In this document: one piece after another, positions 53,872-64,000 of the stretch | How positions within the stretch are numbered: the first letter of the stretch is position 1 | How the letters are laid out: each line of letters begins with the position of its first letter | DNA from: Allobosea sp. Root381 | Lineage (GTDB): Bacteria; Pseudomonadota; Alphaproteobacteria; Rhizobiales; Beijerinckiaceae | Length of the DNA stretch: 64,000 nt | NCBI RefSeq assembly: GCF_001429395.1 | Contig: NZ_LMJT01000005.1 | Location: 124,001 to 188,000, forward strand | Direction: 5' to 3' | The notes under the pieces: model-generated | What the model saw: the letters and a program-made list of their open reading frames with translations, nothing else | Told to the model about the DNA's origin: nothing | Database searches by the model: none | Made by a program: the position numbers and the translations under genes

Positions 53872-55778
53872 TCCCTTCGATCGCAACCGTCTGCGTCTCC
53901 GGCACGCTCCATGAGAAGCTTGAGGCCATCGCCGCCGCTGGCTTCCGTGCGGTCGAGATCTTCGAGAACGACCTTCTCGCCTTTCCCGGCTCGCCCACGG
54001 ATGTCCGCCGCATCTGCGCCGATCTCGGCCTAACCATCGTCACCTGCCAGCCCTTCCGCGATTTCGAGGGCATGCCGGACGAGAGGCGCGCCCGCACCTT
54101 CGACCGGGCCGAGCGCAAGTTCGACCTGCTGCAGGAGCTCGGCACCGATCTGCTCTTCGTCTGCTCCTCGGTCTCGCCGGAGGCGCTGAGCGGCATCGAC
54201 CGTCTCGCCGCCGACTTCGCCGAACTGGGCGAGCGCGCGGCCAGGCGCGGCCTGCGCGTCGGCTACGAGGCGCTGGCCTGGGGCCGGCATGTCTACGACT
54301 ATCGCGACGCATGGGAGATCGTGCGCCGCGCCAATCACCCGCAGGTCGGCATCATCCTCGACAGCTTCCACATCATGTCGCGCGGGCTCGATCTTTCGAC
54401 CATCGGCACGATCCCGCGGGACCGGATCTTCATGGTGCAGATGGCCGACGCGCCGCTGCTGCAGATGGACCACCTGTCCTGGAGCCGGCACTGGCGCTGC
54501 CTGCCGGGGCAGGGCGAATTCGCACTCGCCGATTTCATGAAGCCCCTGATCGCGACCGGCTTCGACGGCTATCTCTCGCTCGAAATCTTCAACGACCGCT
54601 TCCGGGCCGGCTCGGCCCGTTCGGTCGCGCTCGACGGCCACCGCTCGCTGCTCTGGCTGCTCGACGAAAGCGCACGCCGCATCGGCAAGGCGGTGCCGGG
54701 CGCTCCGGCCATGCCGCCGCCAGCGCCGGTCGAGGCCGTCGGGTTCATCGAATTCGCCGTCGACGAGACGGAGCACGCCGCCTTCGGAAACCTGCTGCGG
54801 GCGCTCGGCTTCGTACGATCCGGCGCGCATCGCTCCAAGGACGTCGACCTCTGGGGCCAGGGCGACATCCGCATCGTCCTGAACAGTGACAAGGACGGTT
54901 TCGCCCAGAGCTACCAGATCACCCACGGCGCCTCGGTCTGCGCCATCGCGCTGCGCGTGCCGGATGCGCACGCCGCGACCGCGCGCGCCACCGCGCTGCT
55001 CGACGTGCCCCATTCCGGCGCGGTCGGTCCGGGCGAGCTCGATATCCCGGCTGTGCGGGGCGTCGGCGGTAGCCTGGTCTATTTCCTCGACGGCGGGGCC
55101 GCGCTCGGGCGCTGGGCCGAGGTCGATTTCGTACCGACCGGCGAAAGCGGGACAGGCGCCGGCCTCGTCGCGGTCGATCACGTCTCGCAGACCATGCAAT
55201 ACGAGGAGATGCTGACCTGGCTGCTGTTCTACACCTCGCTGTTCGACGCTGCGAAGACGCCGAGCCAGGCGGTGGTCGATCCCGGTGGCATCGTGCAGAG
55301 CCAGGTCGTCGAGAGCGGCCTCGGCGACCAGCCCGCACAGGGCCTCCGCCTCGTCCTCAACGGCTCGCAGAGCCACCGCACCATGTCGGCCCGCTTCGTC
55401 ACCGACTTCTTCGGCTCCGGCGTGCAGCACATCGCGCTTGCGACGCGGGACATCCGCGCGACCGTCGCGCGGCTCGTCGCCAATGGCGTCGCGATGCTGC
55501 CGATCCCGGAAAATTACTATGACGACCTGGAAGCCCGCACAGACCTCGCCCCCGGCGAGATCGACGAACTGAAGCGCCTCGGCATCCTCTACGACCAGGA
55601 TGCGCATGGCAGTTTCTGGCAGGCCTATACGGCGACGCTCGACGGTGGCTTCTTCTTCGAATTCGTCCAGCGCGATGGCTATCGCGGCTATGGCGCGGCC
55701 AATGCCGGCATTCGGCTGACCGCCCAAGCACGCCTCGCCCGGCCGATCACCATGCCCGCCGGGCTGCCCGACAGGTAG
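53868..55778 (+). CDS. quiC: 3-dehydroshikimate dehydratase fused to 4-hydroxyphenylpyruvate-dioxygenase-like domain
   Basis: A 636-residue two-domain enzyme like QuiC1 of Pseudomonas putida. The N-terminal TIM barrel (residues 1-280; SIATVCVSGTLHEKLEAIAAAGF, IILDSFHI, LSLEIFND) uses a divalent metal to dehydrate 3-dehydroshikimate to protocatechuate. The C-terminal part (about 290-620) has the vicinal-oxygen-chelate fold of HPPD, and the three iron ligands of a true dioxygenase are at matching places: His438 (VDHVSQ), His521 (QHIALA) and Glu598 (FFEFVQ). The last gene of the quinate set, feeding protocatechuate to the pca operon. Confidence 0.93.
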   Translation: MIPSIATVCVSGTLHEKLEAIAAAGFRAVEIFENDLLAFPGSPTDVRRICADLGLTIVTCQPFRDFEGMPDERRARTFDRAERKFDLLQELGTDLLFVCSSVSPEALSGIDRLAADFAELGERAARRGLRVGYEALAWGRHVYDYRDAWEIVRRANHPQVGIILDSFHIMSRGLDLSTIGTIPRDRIFMVQMADAPLLQMDHLSWSRHWRCLPGQGEFALADFMKPLIATGFDGYLSLEIFNDRFRAGSARSVALDGHRSLLWLLDESARRIGKAVPGAPAMPPPAPVEAVGFIEFAVDETEHAAFGNLLRALGFVRSGAHRSKDVDLWGQGDIRIVLNSDKDGFAQSYQITHGASVCAIALRVPDAHAATARATALLDVPHSGAVGPGELDIPAVRGVGGSLVYFLDGGAALGRWAEVDFVPTGESGTGAGLVAVDHVSQTMQYEEMLTWLLFYTSLFDAAKTPSQAVVDPGGIVQSQVVESGLGDQPAQGLRLVLNGSQSHRTMSARFVTDFFGSGVQHIALATRDIRATVARLVANGVAMLPIPENYYDDLEARTDLAPGEIDELKRLGILYDQDAHGSFWQAYTATLDGGFFFEFVQRDGYRGYGAANAGIRLTAQARLARPITMPAGLPDR

Positions 55779-55802
55779 CGAGCCCTCGCCCGGTTGCGCC
55801 CT

Positions 55803-57755
<1,953 letters not shown>

Positions 57756-57759
57756 CGCT

Positions 57760-58968
57760 TCAGAACCCGAAGGGCGAGCGCCGGGCGCGCGGGGCTCGCG
57801 TCGCATCCGGCCCGCCGCCGCCGCTGCGGGCGGTGACGACGCGCTCGCCCGCCTTAAGCCCCGCGCTGATCTCGGCAACGATCTTGTTGTCGAGGCCGAC
57901 GGTGACCTTGCGCGGCGTCGATTGTCCTCCCGCGTCGAGCACCTCGACGAAGGCCTCGGTGCCACGGCGGCGGATCGCGGTCGAGGGCACGGTGACGACG
58001 TCCTTCGCCCGACCGACGATCACGGTCACCTGCGCGGTCATCGAGGTCAGAAGGCGCCCGTCCGGATTCGGCACCTCGAAGAGCGCGTTGTAATAGACCG
58101 CGCTGGTGCTGGAGGCGGAGCTCGTGCTGCTTGCTGCCGAGGAGCTGGTGGCGTTCTGGGTCTTCAGCGTGTCGGGCGCCGGCTCGACGAAGGAGAGCTT
58201 GCCGGGAAAGCGCTGCTCCGGCGCGCCGAGCACGCTGAAATAGACCTCCTGCCCCGGCTTCACCCGCAGCACGTCAGCTTCCGATATCCTGGCCTTGACC
58301 GTCATGGTCGAGACGTCGCCGAGAACGACGATGGTCGGCGCCGACTGGACGGAGTTCACCGTCTGGCCTTCCTGCGCAACGACGGCGAGCACGGTGCCGG
58401 CGCTCGGCGCGGTGATCCGCGTATAGTCGAGATTGGCGCGGGCGTTCTCGACTTTGACCTGGCTCGAAACGATCTGCGCTTCGAGCGCATCGATCTGCGC
58501 GCGCGTCGTGTTGACCGTCATCTCGGCGTTCTCATAGGCATCGCGCGAGACGGCGTTCTGGCCGATCATCTGCTTCTGGCGGGCCAGCACAGCCTGGGCA
58601 TAGACGAGGCCGGCATTGCGCTCGGCTAACTGCGCCCGAAGCGCGGCGAGATCGGCCTCCGCCGAGCGCAGCGTGTTCTGCAGCGTGACACCGTCGATCT
58701 CGGCGATCAGGTCCCCCGCCGCGACCTTGTCGCCGAGCTTGGCCTTGAGCGCGACGACGCGTCCGGAAACCTGCGCACCGACGCTGACCTGCCGCACCGG
58801 CTCGAGCGCCCCGGAGGCGAGAACCGCCTCCTCGACATTGCCGATCACCGCCTCGACGCTGGGCAGGCTGACCGTTTCGGTCCTAGCCGGCTGACGCGCT
58901 GACCAGAGATAATAGCCGCCCGCGGCGGCCAGGATGAGCGCGGGAAGAACAAGGCGGCGCAGCCTCAT
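57760..58968 (-). CDS. macA: MacA-type periplasmic adaptor (HlyD/RND membrane fusion protein)
   Basis: A 402-residue adaptor with an N-terminal membrane anchor (RRLVLPALILAAAGGYYLWSA), a split lipoyl domain (SVGAQVSGRVVALKAKLGDKVAAGD and ITAPSAGTVLAVVAQEGQTV), a coiled-coil hairpin between (about residues 90-170), and a beta-barrel. A serine-rich stretch (TSSSAASSTSSASSTSA) interrupts the barrel domain, unusual for the family. It overlaps the NodT gene by 4 nt and macB follows 4 nt after its stop. Confidence 0.92.
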   Translation of the reverse strand: MRLRRLVLPALILAAAGGYYLWSARQPARTETVSLPSVEAVIGNVEEAVLASGALEPVRQVSVGAQVSGRVVALKAKLGDKVAAGDLIAEIDGVTLQNTLRSAEADLAALRAQLAERNAGLVYAQAVLARQKQMIGQNAVSRDAYENAEMTVNTTRAQIDALEAQIVSSQVKVENARANLDYTRITAPSAGTVLAVVAQEGQTVNSVQSAPTIVVLGDVSTMTVKARISEADVLRVKPGQEVYFSVLGAPEQRFPGKLSFVEPAPDTLKTQNATSSSAASSTSSASSTSAVYYNALFEVPNPDGRLLTSMTAQVTVIVGRAKDVVTVPSTAIRRRGTEAFVEVLDAGGQSTPRKVTVGLDNKIVAEISAGLKAGERVVTARSGGGGPDATRAPRARRSPFGF

Positions 58969-60452
58969 GGTTGCGGCTCCTCGATCGGGATCAGGCGCGG
59001 GCGCGGCCCGGTCTCGCCGTCGATGACGGCCGGCGTCGAGACGTCGACCGGCCTGAGCCAGCCGCCGCCGAGCGCCTTGTTGAGCGCGATGAACTGCGTG
59101 GCGAGAGCGACGCGGCTCTGGATCAGGGATTCCTGCGCGCTATAGAGCGAGCGCTGTGCTTCCAGCACGTCGAGGAAGCTGACACTGCCCGAAGAATAGA
59201 GCAGGCGGGAAAGCCGCTCCGCCTCGGTCGAGGCACCGGCGGCCTCCCTGAGACTGGCAAGCCGCAGCCTTTCCTCGCGCAGGCCCACGAGGCCGCCCTC
59301 GACATCCTGCAGCGCCGTCAGCACGGCGAGCCTGAGCGCGGCGTCCTGCTGGTCCCGCCGGGCCTTCGCCGCATCGACGGCGGCCGCGAGTTCACCGCCA
59401 TTGAAGATCGGCACGCTGAGGCTCGGGCCGAAGGACCAGCCAATCGCACTGTTCTTCGCCAGGTCTCCGAGCTTCAGGGCCGAGGTCGAGATGCTGCCGG
59501 TGAGCGAGACGGAGGGGTAGCGGTTCGCTTCCGCCTGGCCGATCCGGGCCGTCGCCTGGGCTAGCACGCGTTCGGCCGCGCGCACATCCGGACGGCGACT
59601 CAGGACGTCGGCGGGAATGCCGGCGCGCGGCGGCGCGGGCGGCGTCGGGACGGCGGCGACGCGCGAGAATGGCTGCGCCATGGCGGCGGGCGGCCGCCCG
59701 GCGAGCACCGCGAGCCGGTGCTGGCTCTGCGCCAGCGCAGCGCGCAGCGCCGGGATCTGCGCCTCGGTTCCCGCCGCCTGCGCGGTAGCCCGGGCGATGT
59801 CGATGGCCGAGATGTCGCCGGCCTGGAAGCGCGTGCGGGTCAGCGCTTCTGTCGCGCGCTGGGCCTTGGCCGTGCTCTGCGCCAGCGCGATCCGCGCCTG
59901 GAGGCCGCGCGCCTCGACATAGGTCGAGGCGACATCGCCGATCAGCGTCAGCATCACCGTGTCGAGATCGTCGAATGCGGCATCGGTGCCATAGGTCGCC
60001 GCTTCGAGCGCGCGGTCGCGCGCCCCGAACAGATCGATCTCCCAGGAGGTGTCGAAGCCGGCGCGGAAACTGTTGCGGGTCAGGCCCGCCGCTCGCGAGC
60101 GATTGGCGGAGCCGCCGCCATCGACCTGCGGAAAGAGCGCGCCGACCGCCTGCTCGCGCGCGGCCCGTGCCTCGCGAATGCTGGCCTTGGCCTGCGCGAC
60201 GTCGAGGTTGCCGGCGATGGCCGTCTCGATCAGCCCATTGAGCACAGGGTCCTTCAACCCGCGCCACCATTCCGACGGCCTCACGGGCTTCTGATTCGTG
60301 GCTGCGGTGCTCCAGCTCCCGGGAACCGCGATCGCGGGCGGCTGGTAGTCCGGCCCCACCGCACAGGCCGACAAGGACAAAGCGAGCAGCAGTGCGGCTG
60401 CGGACAGCGAACGCCTGCGGGCGACGCCGGGACCAGCAGCCTCCTTGGCCAT
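58965..60452 (-). CDS. outer-membrane efflux lipoprotein, NodT family
   Basis: A 495-residue TolC-like channel. The signal ends in a lipobox (LLLALSLSACAVGPDYQPP) so the protein is a lipoprotein. Two OEP domains follow with internal repeat, including DTSWEIDLFGARDRALEAA and IGWSFGPSLSVPIFNGGEL, standard marks of NodT/OprM channels. ATG 60452 places the signal peptide at the start; the frame is open to 60515. First gene of the three-gene efflux operon. Confidence 0.93.
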   Translation of the reverse strand: MAKEAAGPGVARRRSLSAAALLLALSLSACAVGPDYQPPAIAVPGSWSTAATNQKPVRPSEWWRGLKDPVLNGLIETAIAGNLDVAQAKASIREARAAREQAVGALFPQVDGGGSANRSRAAGLTRNSFRAGFDTSWEIDLFGARDRALEAATYGTDAAFDDLDTVMLTLIGDVASTYVEARGLQARIALAQSTAKAQRATEALTRTRFQAGDISAIDIARATAQAAGTEAQIPALRAALAQSQHRLAVLAGRPPAAMAQPFSRVAAVPTPPAPPRAGIPADVLSRRPDVRAAERVLAQATARIGQAEANRYPSVSLTGSISTSALKLGDLAKNSAIGWSFGPSLSVPIFNGGELAAAVDAAKARRDQQDAALRLAVLTALQDVEGGLVGLREERLRLASLREAAGASTEAERLSRLLYSSGSVSFLDVLEAQRSLYSAQESLIQSRVALATQFIALNKALGGGWLRPVDVSTPAVIDGETGPRPRLIPIEEPQP

Positions 60453-60637
60453 CAGGGTCCGGCGGCTGCGACGGGCGCTGAAGCGCAAAGTCTCGTCGCA
60501 GAGGCGTTCAGGCACAGCGGATTCCAGCTTCGAATGCTTCGAAATCGGAACTCGAAGCGGGCCGCATGCCTACAGAATCGCTGATGACAGGGCAAGGAGG
60601 CGCGCCGTCGCGGCCCCCTCCTCAATCCGGTGGGTTC

Positions 60638-60663
60638 GCCGGCCAGCCTCTTCTTCGGCCGGC
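60638..60663 (-). terminator. GC-rich hairpin downstream of the SAF-domain oxidoreductase gene
   Basis: GCCGGCC (60638-60644) and GGCCGGC (60657-60663) form a 7-bp stem with a 12-base loop in the gap between the oxidoreductase gene and the efflux operon. It starts 17 nt after the oxidoreductase stop. No T-run follows on the minus strand, so termination would be weak or factor-dependent. Confidence 0.35.
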
Positions 60664-60680
60664 CGGCGCCCCAGCCATGA

Positions 60681-62084
60681 TCACCCTTGCGGGAAGAACG
60701 CTGCGTCCTGCCGCTTGCGCAGCTGGTAGAGCGGTGCGCTGTCGTCCATCTCGACATCGGCAAGCGTCACCGGCGCGCCGGCCGGCAGGTCGCGCTTCAG
60801 CACACGGTCGGCGATCAGGTAATAGGGGGCGGCCCTGTCCGCACCGAGCGGCGCCGCGTCGACCAGCTCCGGCCCGACGCCGTCGATGGTGTGGTGATGG
60901 CCTTCCGCCTTGAGCCTTGTGCCCTTCGCCAGAGGCTTGGTCGTCCGGCCGACGAGATCGACGACCGGCGTCGGCGAGCCGGCGACCGACAGGCCGTTGA
61001 CGACCGCGTCCAGCATGCTGATCGGCGCCTCGAGCCCGAGCAGATGGCGCGGCAGCCACAGCATCGCCGCATCGCCGCTGCGGCTCATCGTATGGCCCTT
61101 GCCGGCGAGCACCTTCCAGGTCTCCTCGTCCTCGCAGCGCACGACGATGAAGACGCCGCCGGCAAACGAGATATCGCCCTTGGCGCGCAGACAGTTGAAC
61201 ACGTCGAGCCGGCGCCCGCCCGCGAGCAGGCCGCCGCGCTCGCCCTCCTCGAACACGTCGGCAACCTCGACGATGCGCGCGATCGGCGCATGGAACGAGG
61301 CCTTGTCGGGCTTCAGCCCCGTGGCGTTGGCGACGACAGCCATCTCGCAGAGATCGGGCACGGCGAGCTGCGGCAGCGCCGCGGCACGGCGCGACCGCTC
61401 TGCCAGAACCTCCGCGACCGGCCGTTCTCCGATCGCCCAGACCTTTCCGAAGCCAGGCGTCGGTGCGGAGCGGCTCTCGCTCGTCATCACCTCGCTCTCG
61501 GCATCGAAGACGAAATCGTACTCGCTCGATTTGCCGGCGGCGATGATCGGCAGCCCCAGCGTCTCGGCCCAGGTGACGAGCCCGATCAGCAGCGCGGGCT
61601 GGTCGCCATCGACCGTGGTGCAGACGAGATTGCGCTCCCGCGCCAGCTTGGCAAGATAGGATCCGACGACCGAATCCGTCTCCTTGGTGACGAGCGCGAC
61701 ATGCTTGCCCGCCTCGATGCTCGCCAGCGCGTGCACCGCGCCGGCCTCGGGGTGGCCGCTGGCCTCGACGACGATGTCGAGCGGCAGCGCCAGCACCGCG
61801 TCGAGCCGGCCGGCGGCGACGACCTTGCCGGCATTCCACGCAGCGAGTGCCTCAGACGGGCTGCCGCAGAGCGCGATCTCGCCCTCCCCACGGCCCGTCG
61901 CACGGAAGGCCTCGGCCGCACGCTCGGCCGTGACGTCGACCGCGACGCGGACGCTGAGCAGCTTCATGCGGTTGCCCTGCCCGAGCAGCGAGCGGCCGAA
62001 GGCGCCCGCGCCGACGAGCGCGACCTCGATCGGCCGGGTGGCCTTGGCAAAGCGACGATGGCTGTTCACGTTGTTTGACTCCAT
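60681..62084 (-). CDS. homoserine-dehydrogenase-like NAD(P) oxidoreductase with C-terminal SAF domain (COG4091)
   Basis: A 467-residue protein. The N-terminal Rossmann domain shows VALVGAGAFGRSLLGQG; a catalytic-like domain follows with DIVVEASGHPEAG, HVALVTKETDSVVGSYLA and VDGDQPALLIGLVTWAETLG. The C-terminal SAF domain (about residues 400-455; YYLIADRVLKRDLPAGAPVTLADVEMDD) resembles those of sialate and antifreeze-like enzymes. The substrate is unknown; relatives occur with sugar-acid or branched-tetrose catabolism. Divergent from a GntR regulator, with palindromic sites between. Confidence 0.85.
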   Translation of the reverse strand: MESNNVNSHRRFAKATRPIEVALVGAGAFGRSLLGQGNRMKLLSVRVAVDVTAERAAEAFRATGRGEGEIALCGSPSEALAAWNAGKVVAAGRLDAVLALPLDIVVEASGHPEAGAVHALASIEAGKHVALVTKETDSVVGSYLAKLARERNLVCTTVDGDQPALLIGLVTWAETLGLPIIAAGKSSEYDFVFDAESEVMTSESRSAPTPGFGKVWAIGERPVAEVLAERSRRAAALPQLAVPDLCEMAVVANATGLKPDKASFHAPIARIVEVADVFEEGERGGLLAGGRRLDVFNCLRAKGDISFAGGVFIVVRCEDEETWKVLAGKGHTMSRSGDAAMLWLPRHLLGLEAPISMLDAVVNGLSVAGSPTPVVDLVGRTTKPLAKGTRLKAEGHHHTIDGVGPELVDAAPLGADRAAPYYLIADRVLKRDLPAGAPVTLADVEMDDSAPLYQLRKRQDAAFFPQG

Positions 62085-62177
62085 TGCCTGGACGGCGTCG
62101 GGTTCGATCCGGCCGATCCTTTGACGATCTGCCGGGCCTCGATCGCCTCCTCGCGGCCGTGTTCGCGAGATCGAAAT

Positions 62178-62191
62178 TTTGGTATACCAAA
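62178..62191. promoter_or_regulatory. perfect 14-bp palindrome, GntR operator candidate
   Basis: TTTGGTATACCAAA is a perfect inverted repeat, 94 bp upstream of the oxidoreductase start and 125 bp upstream of the GntR gene. The TGGTATACCA core is the usual size and type for FadR/FCD-subfamily GntR proteins. A second copy of its GGTATACC core lies at 62286-62293. Confidence 0.7.
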
Positions 62192-62285
62192 TAAGCCGAG
62201 ATACGGCAGGCCTGTCAAATCCTACGCCGATTTCGGCTATAAATTCTGTTTTCCGTCGTTGGAGGACGGCAGTGAAAGCGTCTAT

Positions 62286-62293
62286 GGTATACC
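62286..62293. promoter_or_regulatory. second GGTATACC core close to the GntR start
   Basis: The 8-bp core GGTATACC of the palindrome at 62178-62191 recurs here as TGGTATACCG, 22 bp before the GntR start codon and just before its ribosome site AGGAGGGG. Binding there could repress the regulator's own translation or transcription. The two cores lie 105 bp apart, ten helical turns. Confidence 0.55.
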
Positions 62294-62315
62294 GCTGTTG
62301 AAATCAGGAGGGGCA

Positions 62316-62975
62316 GTGTCCGATCGCGAGTCCATACCGCTCCAAGCGCCCCTGTCCGATGCGATCTCCGACCGCCTTCGCGATCTCATCGTCACCGATG
62401 AGCTTGCGCCGGGCACGCCGCTGCGGGAGCGTGCCCTCGCGGAACGCCTCGGCGTCTCGCGCACGCCGCTGCGCGATGCGCTTAAGGCGCTCGCGGCCGA
62501 CGGCCTCGTCACGCTCACGCCCAATCGCGGCGCCGTCGTCGCGCGGCTGTCCCCGGCGATGATCGCCGAGAAGCTCGGCATCCTCGCCGTGCTGGAGGGC
62601 TATGCGGGAGAATGCGCGGCGGCTCACGCCACGGAAGCCGAGATCGCCGAGATCTGTGCGCTCCAGCATGAACTCCTCGCCGCCTTCGCCCGGCGGGACC
62701 GGGCAGCCTATTTCCGGCTTAACCAGGCGATCCATCTCGCGCTGGTCGATGCCGCCCGTAACAGCACGCTGAAGGGGCTGCACGCTCAGCTGAACCGCCA
62801 GCTCTATCCTTTTCGCTGGCGCGGCAGCGACGACCTCTCGCTCTGGCAGACGGCGATCGACGAGCATGCGGTGCTTGTCGCATTGCTGCTCAAGCGGGAT
62901 GGCGCCGGCCTCGCGGCGGCGCTGCGCGCTCATGTCGGCAGCACCTGGCGCCAGCTCTCCGCCGGAACGCCCTGA
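62316..62975 (+). CDS. GntR-family regulator with FCD ligand domain
   Basis: A 219-residue regulator. The winged helix-turn-helix at residues 10-75 shows TPLRERALAERLGVSRTPLRDALKALAADGLV in its typical form (LRERALAERLGVSRTPLRD), followed by an all-helical FCD domain with metal or ligand histidines (LNQAIHLALVDAA, AIDEHAVLVALL, LRAHVGSTW). GTG 62316 is preceded by AGGAGGGG; the open frame upstream crosses the operator region. Divergent from the SAF oxidoreductase gene, which it probably represses until an acid substrate appears. Confidence 0.9.
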   Translation: MSDRESIPLQAPLSDAISDRLRDLIVTDELAPGTPLRERALAERLGVSRTPLRDALKALAADGLVTLTPNRGAVVARLSPAMIAEKLGILAVLEGYAGECAAAHATEAEIAEICALQHELLAAFARRDRAAYFRLNQAIHLALVDAARNSTLKGLHAQLNRQLYPFRWRGSDDLSLWQTAIDEHAVLVALLLKRDGAGLAAALRAHVGSTWRQLSAGTP

Positions 62976-63028
62976 CGGCCATCGGCTGCAAACGGATCCG
63001 CAGAACCCCGCAACTGCGCGATCCGACT

Positions 63029-63042
63029 TTGTACAATGTCAA
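63029..63042 (+). promoter_or_regulatory. FNR-like site upstream of hemN
   Basis: TTGTACAATGTCAA matches the FNR consensus TTGAT-N4-ATCAA at 7 of 10 fixed positions and is centred 73 bp before the hemN start. FNR/FnrL control of hemN is common in alphaproteobacteria. Imperfect match; it may be a chance match. Confidence 0.35.
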
Positions 63043-63107
63043 AGAAGCCCGGACCGGGCTCCGGTAGGAAAGAAACTTCAGGCGAGCGAATTGCCCCGGA
63101 GTTCCCC

Positions 63108-64000
63108 ATGCAGGCCGCGCATTACCGAGACGAGCGCCTTCCCCGCTACACCAGCTACCCGACCGCCCCTCACTTCACCTCCGGCGTCGACGCCGCCTGC
63201 TATGGCGACTGGCTGAAGGCCCTGCCGGCCGGCACCGCAACCTCGCTCTATCTGCACGTGCCGTTCTGCCGCTCGATGTGCTGGTATTGCGGCTGTCACA
63301 CCACCGTCGCTCTGCGCGACGGGCCGATCGTCGATTATCTCGCCGTCCTGCGCCGCGAGATCGCACTGGTCGGCGGGCAAATCACCGCACCGCTCGACGT
63401 GCGCCACATCCATTTCGGCGGCGGGACGCCGACGATCATCGAGCCGGCCGAATTCATCGCGCTCGTCGGCTTGCTGAGGCAGCATTTCGCCATCCATCCT
63501 CAAGCCGAGATCGCGGTCGAGATCGACCCGCGCCGGCTCGCCCCCGAGATGACGGCCGCTCTCGCAGAAGCCGGTGTCAATCGCGCGAGTCTCGGCGTGC
63601 AGAGCTTCGACCCGGAGGTGCAGAAGGCGATCAACCGCATCCAGAGCGTCGAGCAGACCGAAGCGGTCGTCGACGGGCTGCGCGAAGCCGGCATCAACGC
63701 GGTCAATTTCGACCTGATCTACGGCCTGCCGAAGCAGACCGTGCAGTCCTGTCTCGATACCGTCGAGCAATGCCTCGACATGCGGCCGGACCGCTTCTCG
63801 ATCTTCGGCTACGCCCATGTGCCGGAGTTCAAGAAGCACCAGCGCCGCATCGCGACCGCCGATCTGCCGGATGGCAACGCGCGTCATGAACAGGCGGAAG
63901 CAATGGCGCAGAGGCTGATCGAGGCCGGCTATGTCCGCATCGGGCTCGACCACTTCGCGACGCCCGAGGACGCGATGGTCGGGGCCTTGAAGCAGGGGCG
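63108..64000 (+). CDS. hemN: oxygen-independent coproporphyrinogen III oxidase HemN, N-terminal part
   Basis: The first 297 residues of a radical SAM enzyme that oxidatively decarboxylates coproporphyrinogen III without oxygen, cut by the window edge. The start RDERLPRYTSYPTAPHF is characteristic, and the iron-sulfur motif is C-x3-C-x2-C-x-C in HVPFCRSMCWYCGCHT, followed by HFGGGTPT and the EIDPR and NRASLGVQSFD segments. GGAG lies 7 bases before ATG 63108. The extra cysteine in CGC distinguishes true HemN from HemW-like proteins. Confidence 0.95.
   Translation, partial: MQAAHYRDERLPRYTSYPTAPHFTSGVDAACYGDWLKALPAGTATSLYLHVPFCRSMCWYCGCHTTVALRDGPIVDYLAVLRREIALVGGQITAPLDVRHIHFGGGTPTIIEPAEFIALVGLLRQHFAIHPQAEIAVEIDPRRLAPEMTAALAEAGVNRASLGVQSFDPEVQKAINRIQSVEQTEAVVDGLREAGINAVNFDLIYGLPKQTVQSCLDTVEQCLDMRPDRFSIFGYAHVPEFKKHQRRIATADLPDGNARHEQAEAMAQRLIEAGYVRIGLDHFATPEDAMVGALKQG

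Overview
The window looks like a chromosomal segment of a GC-rich alphaproteobacterium of the order Hyphomicrobiales (Rhizobiales). The family mix (XoxF methanol dehydrogenase, glutathione-linked formaldehyde oxidation, PcaQ-controlled protocatechuate genes, KpsE/KpsT-type export) fits a facultative methylotroph such as a Bosea-like organism. The genus is an inference from gene content. Coding density is high, many genes overlap by 4 nt (ATGA/GTGA), and I see no tRNA, rRNA, insertion sequence, prophage or CRISPR array.

Layout. (1) 1-4554, minus: the first 1031 residues of a type I polyketide synthase (KS-AT-DH start, running off the left edge) preceded by a family-4 glycosyltransferase. (2) 4728-25964, a one-carbon/PQQ island: a CDP-alcohol phosphatidyltransferase; pqqC and two coupled secreted proteins; gfa-frmA for glutathione-dependent formaldehyde oxidation with a divergent AraC regulator; a minus-strand run of metallohydrolase, SoxYZ-like carrier, pentapeptide protein, vWA protein, pqqA (26 codons), pqqD and pqqE; then plus-strand xoxF-xoxG-xoxJ and a C-x3-C-W protein; then a minus-strand PQQ-associated ABC system. 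Together these make the cofactor, oxidise methanol in the periplasm with a lanthanide enzyme and clear formaldehyde in the cytoplasm. pqqB is not in the window. (3) 26165-41816, a lipid/glycoconjugate cluster: WcbI-type protein; a plus-strand cassette of fatty acyl-AMP ligase, acyl carrier protein, di-iron-like protein and methyltransferase; and a minus-strand run of alpha/beta-hydrolase-TPR protein, P450, LpxL-type acyltransferase, SDR reductase, sulfotransferase, fatty-acid hydroxylase, and KpsE/KpsT/KpsE-like export proteins. With the PKS and glycosyltransferase of region 1 this is the best candidate for an undescribed system: synthesis, tailoring and export of a modified, perhaps sulfated, lipid or lipid-linked polymer.

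(4) 41907-55778, aromatic/hydroaromatic catabolism: pcaQ divergent from pcaC-F-I-J-H-G-B (no pcaD), aroQ, a TetR regulator, a polar-amino-acid-type ABC importer, a shikimate/quinate dehydrogenase and a two-domain 3-dehydroshikimate dehydratase (quiC). The genes would take quinate/shikimate through dehydroshikimate to protocatechuate and on to succinyl-CoA and acetyl-CoA. (5) 55803-60452, a MacA-MacB-NodT tripartite efflux pump. (6) 60681-62975, a SAF-domain oxidoreductase divergent from a GntR regulator with a perfect palindromic operator candidate. (7) 63108 to the right edge, hemN, truncated by the window.

The most surprising sequence-level observation is a perfect 87-bp in-frame tandem duplication inside the formaldehyde dehydrogenase gene, which duplicates 29 residues including the GCGVTTG zinc-ligand segment.
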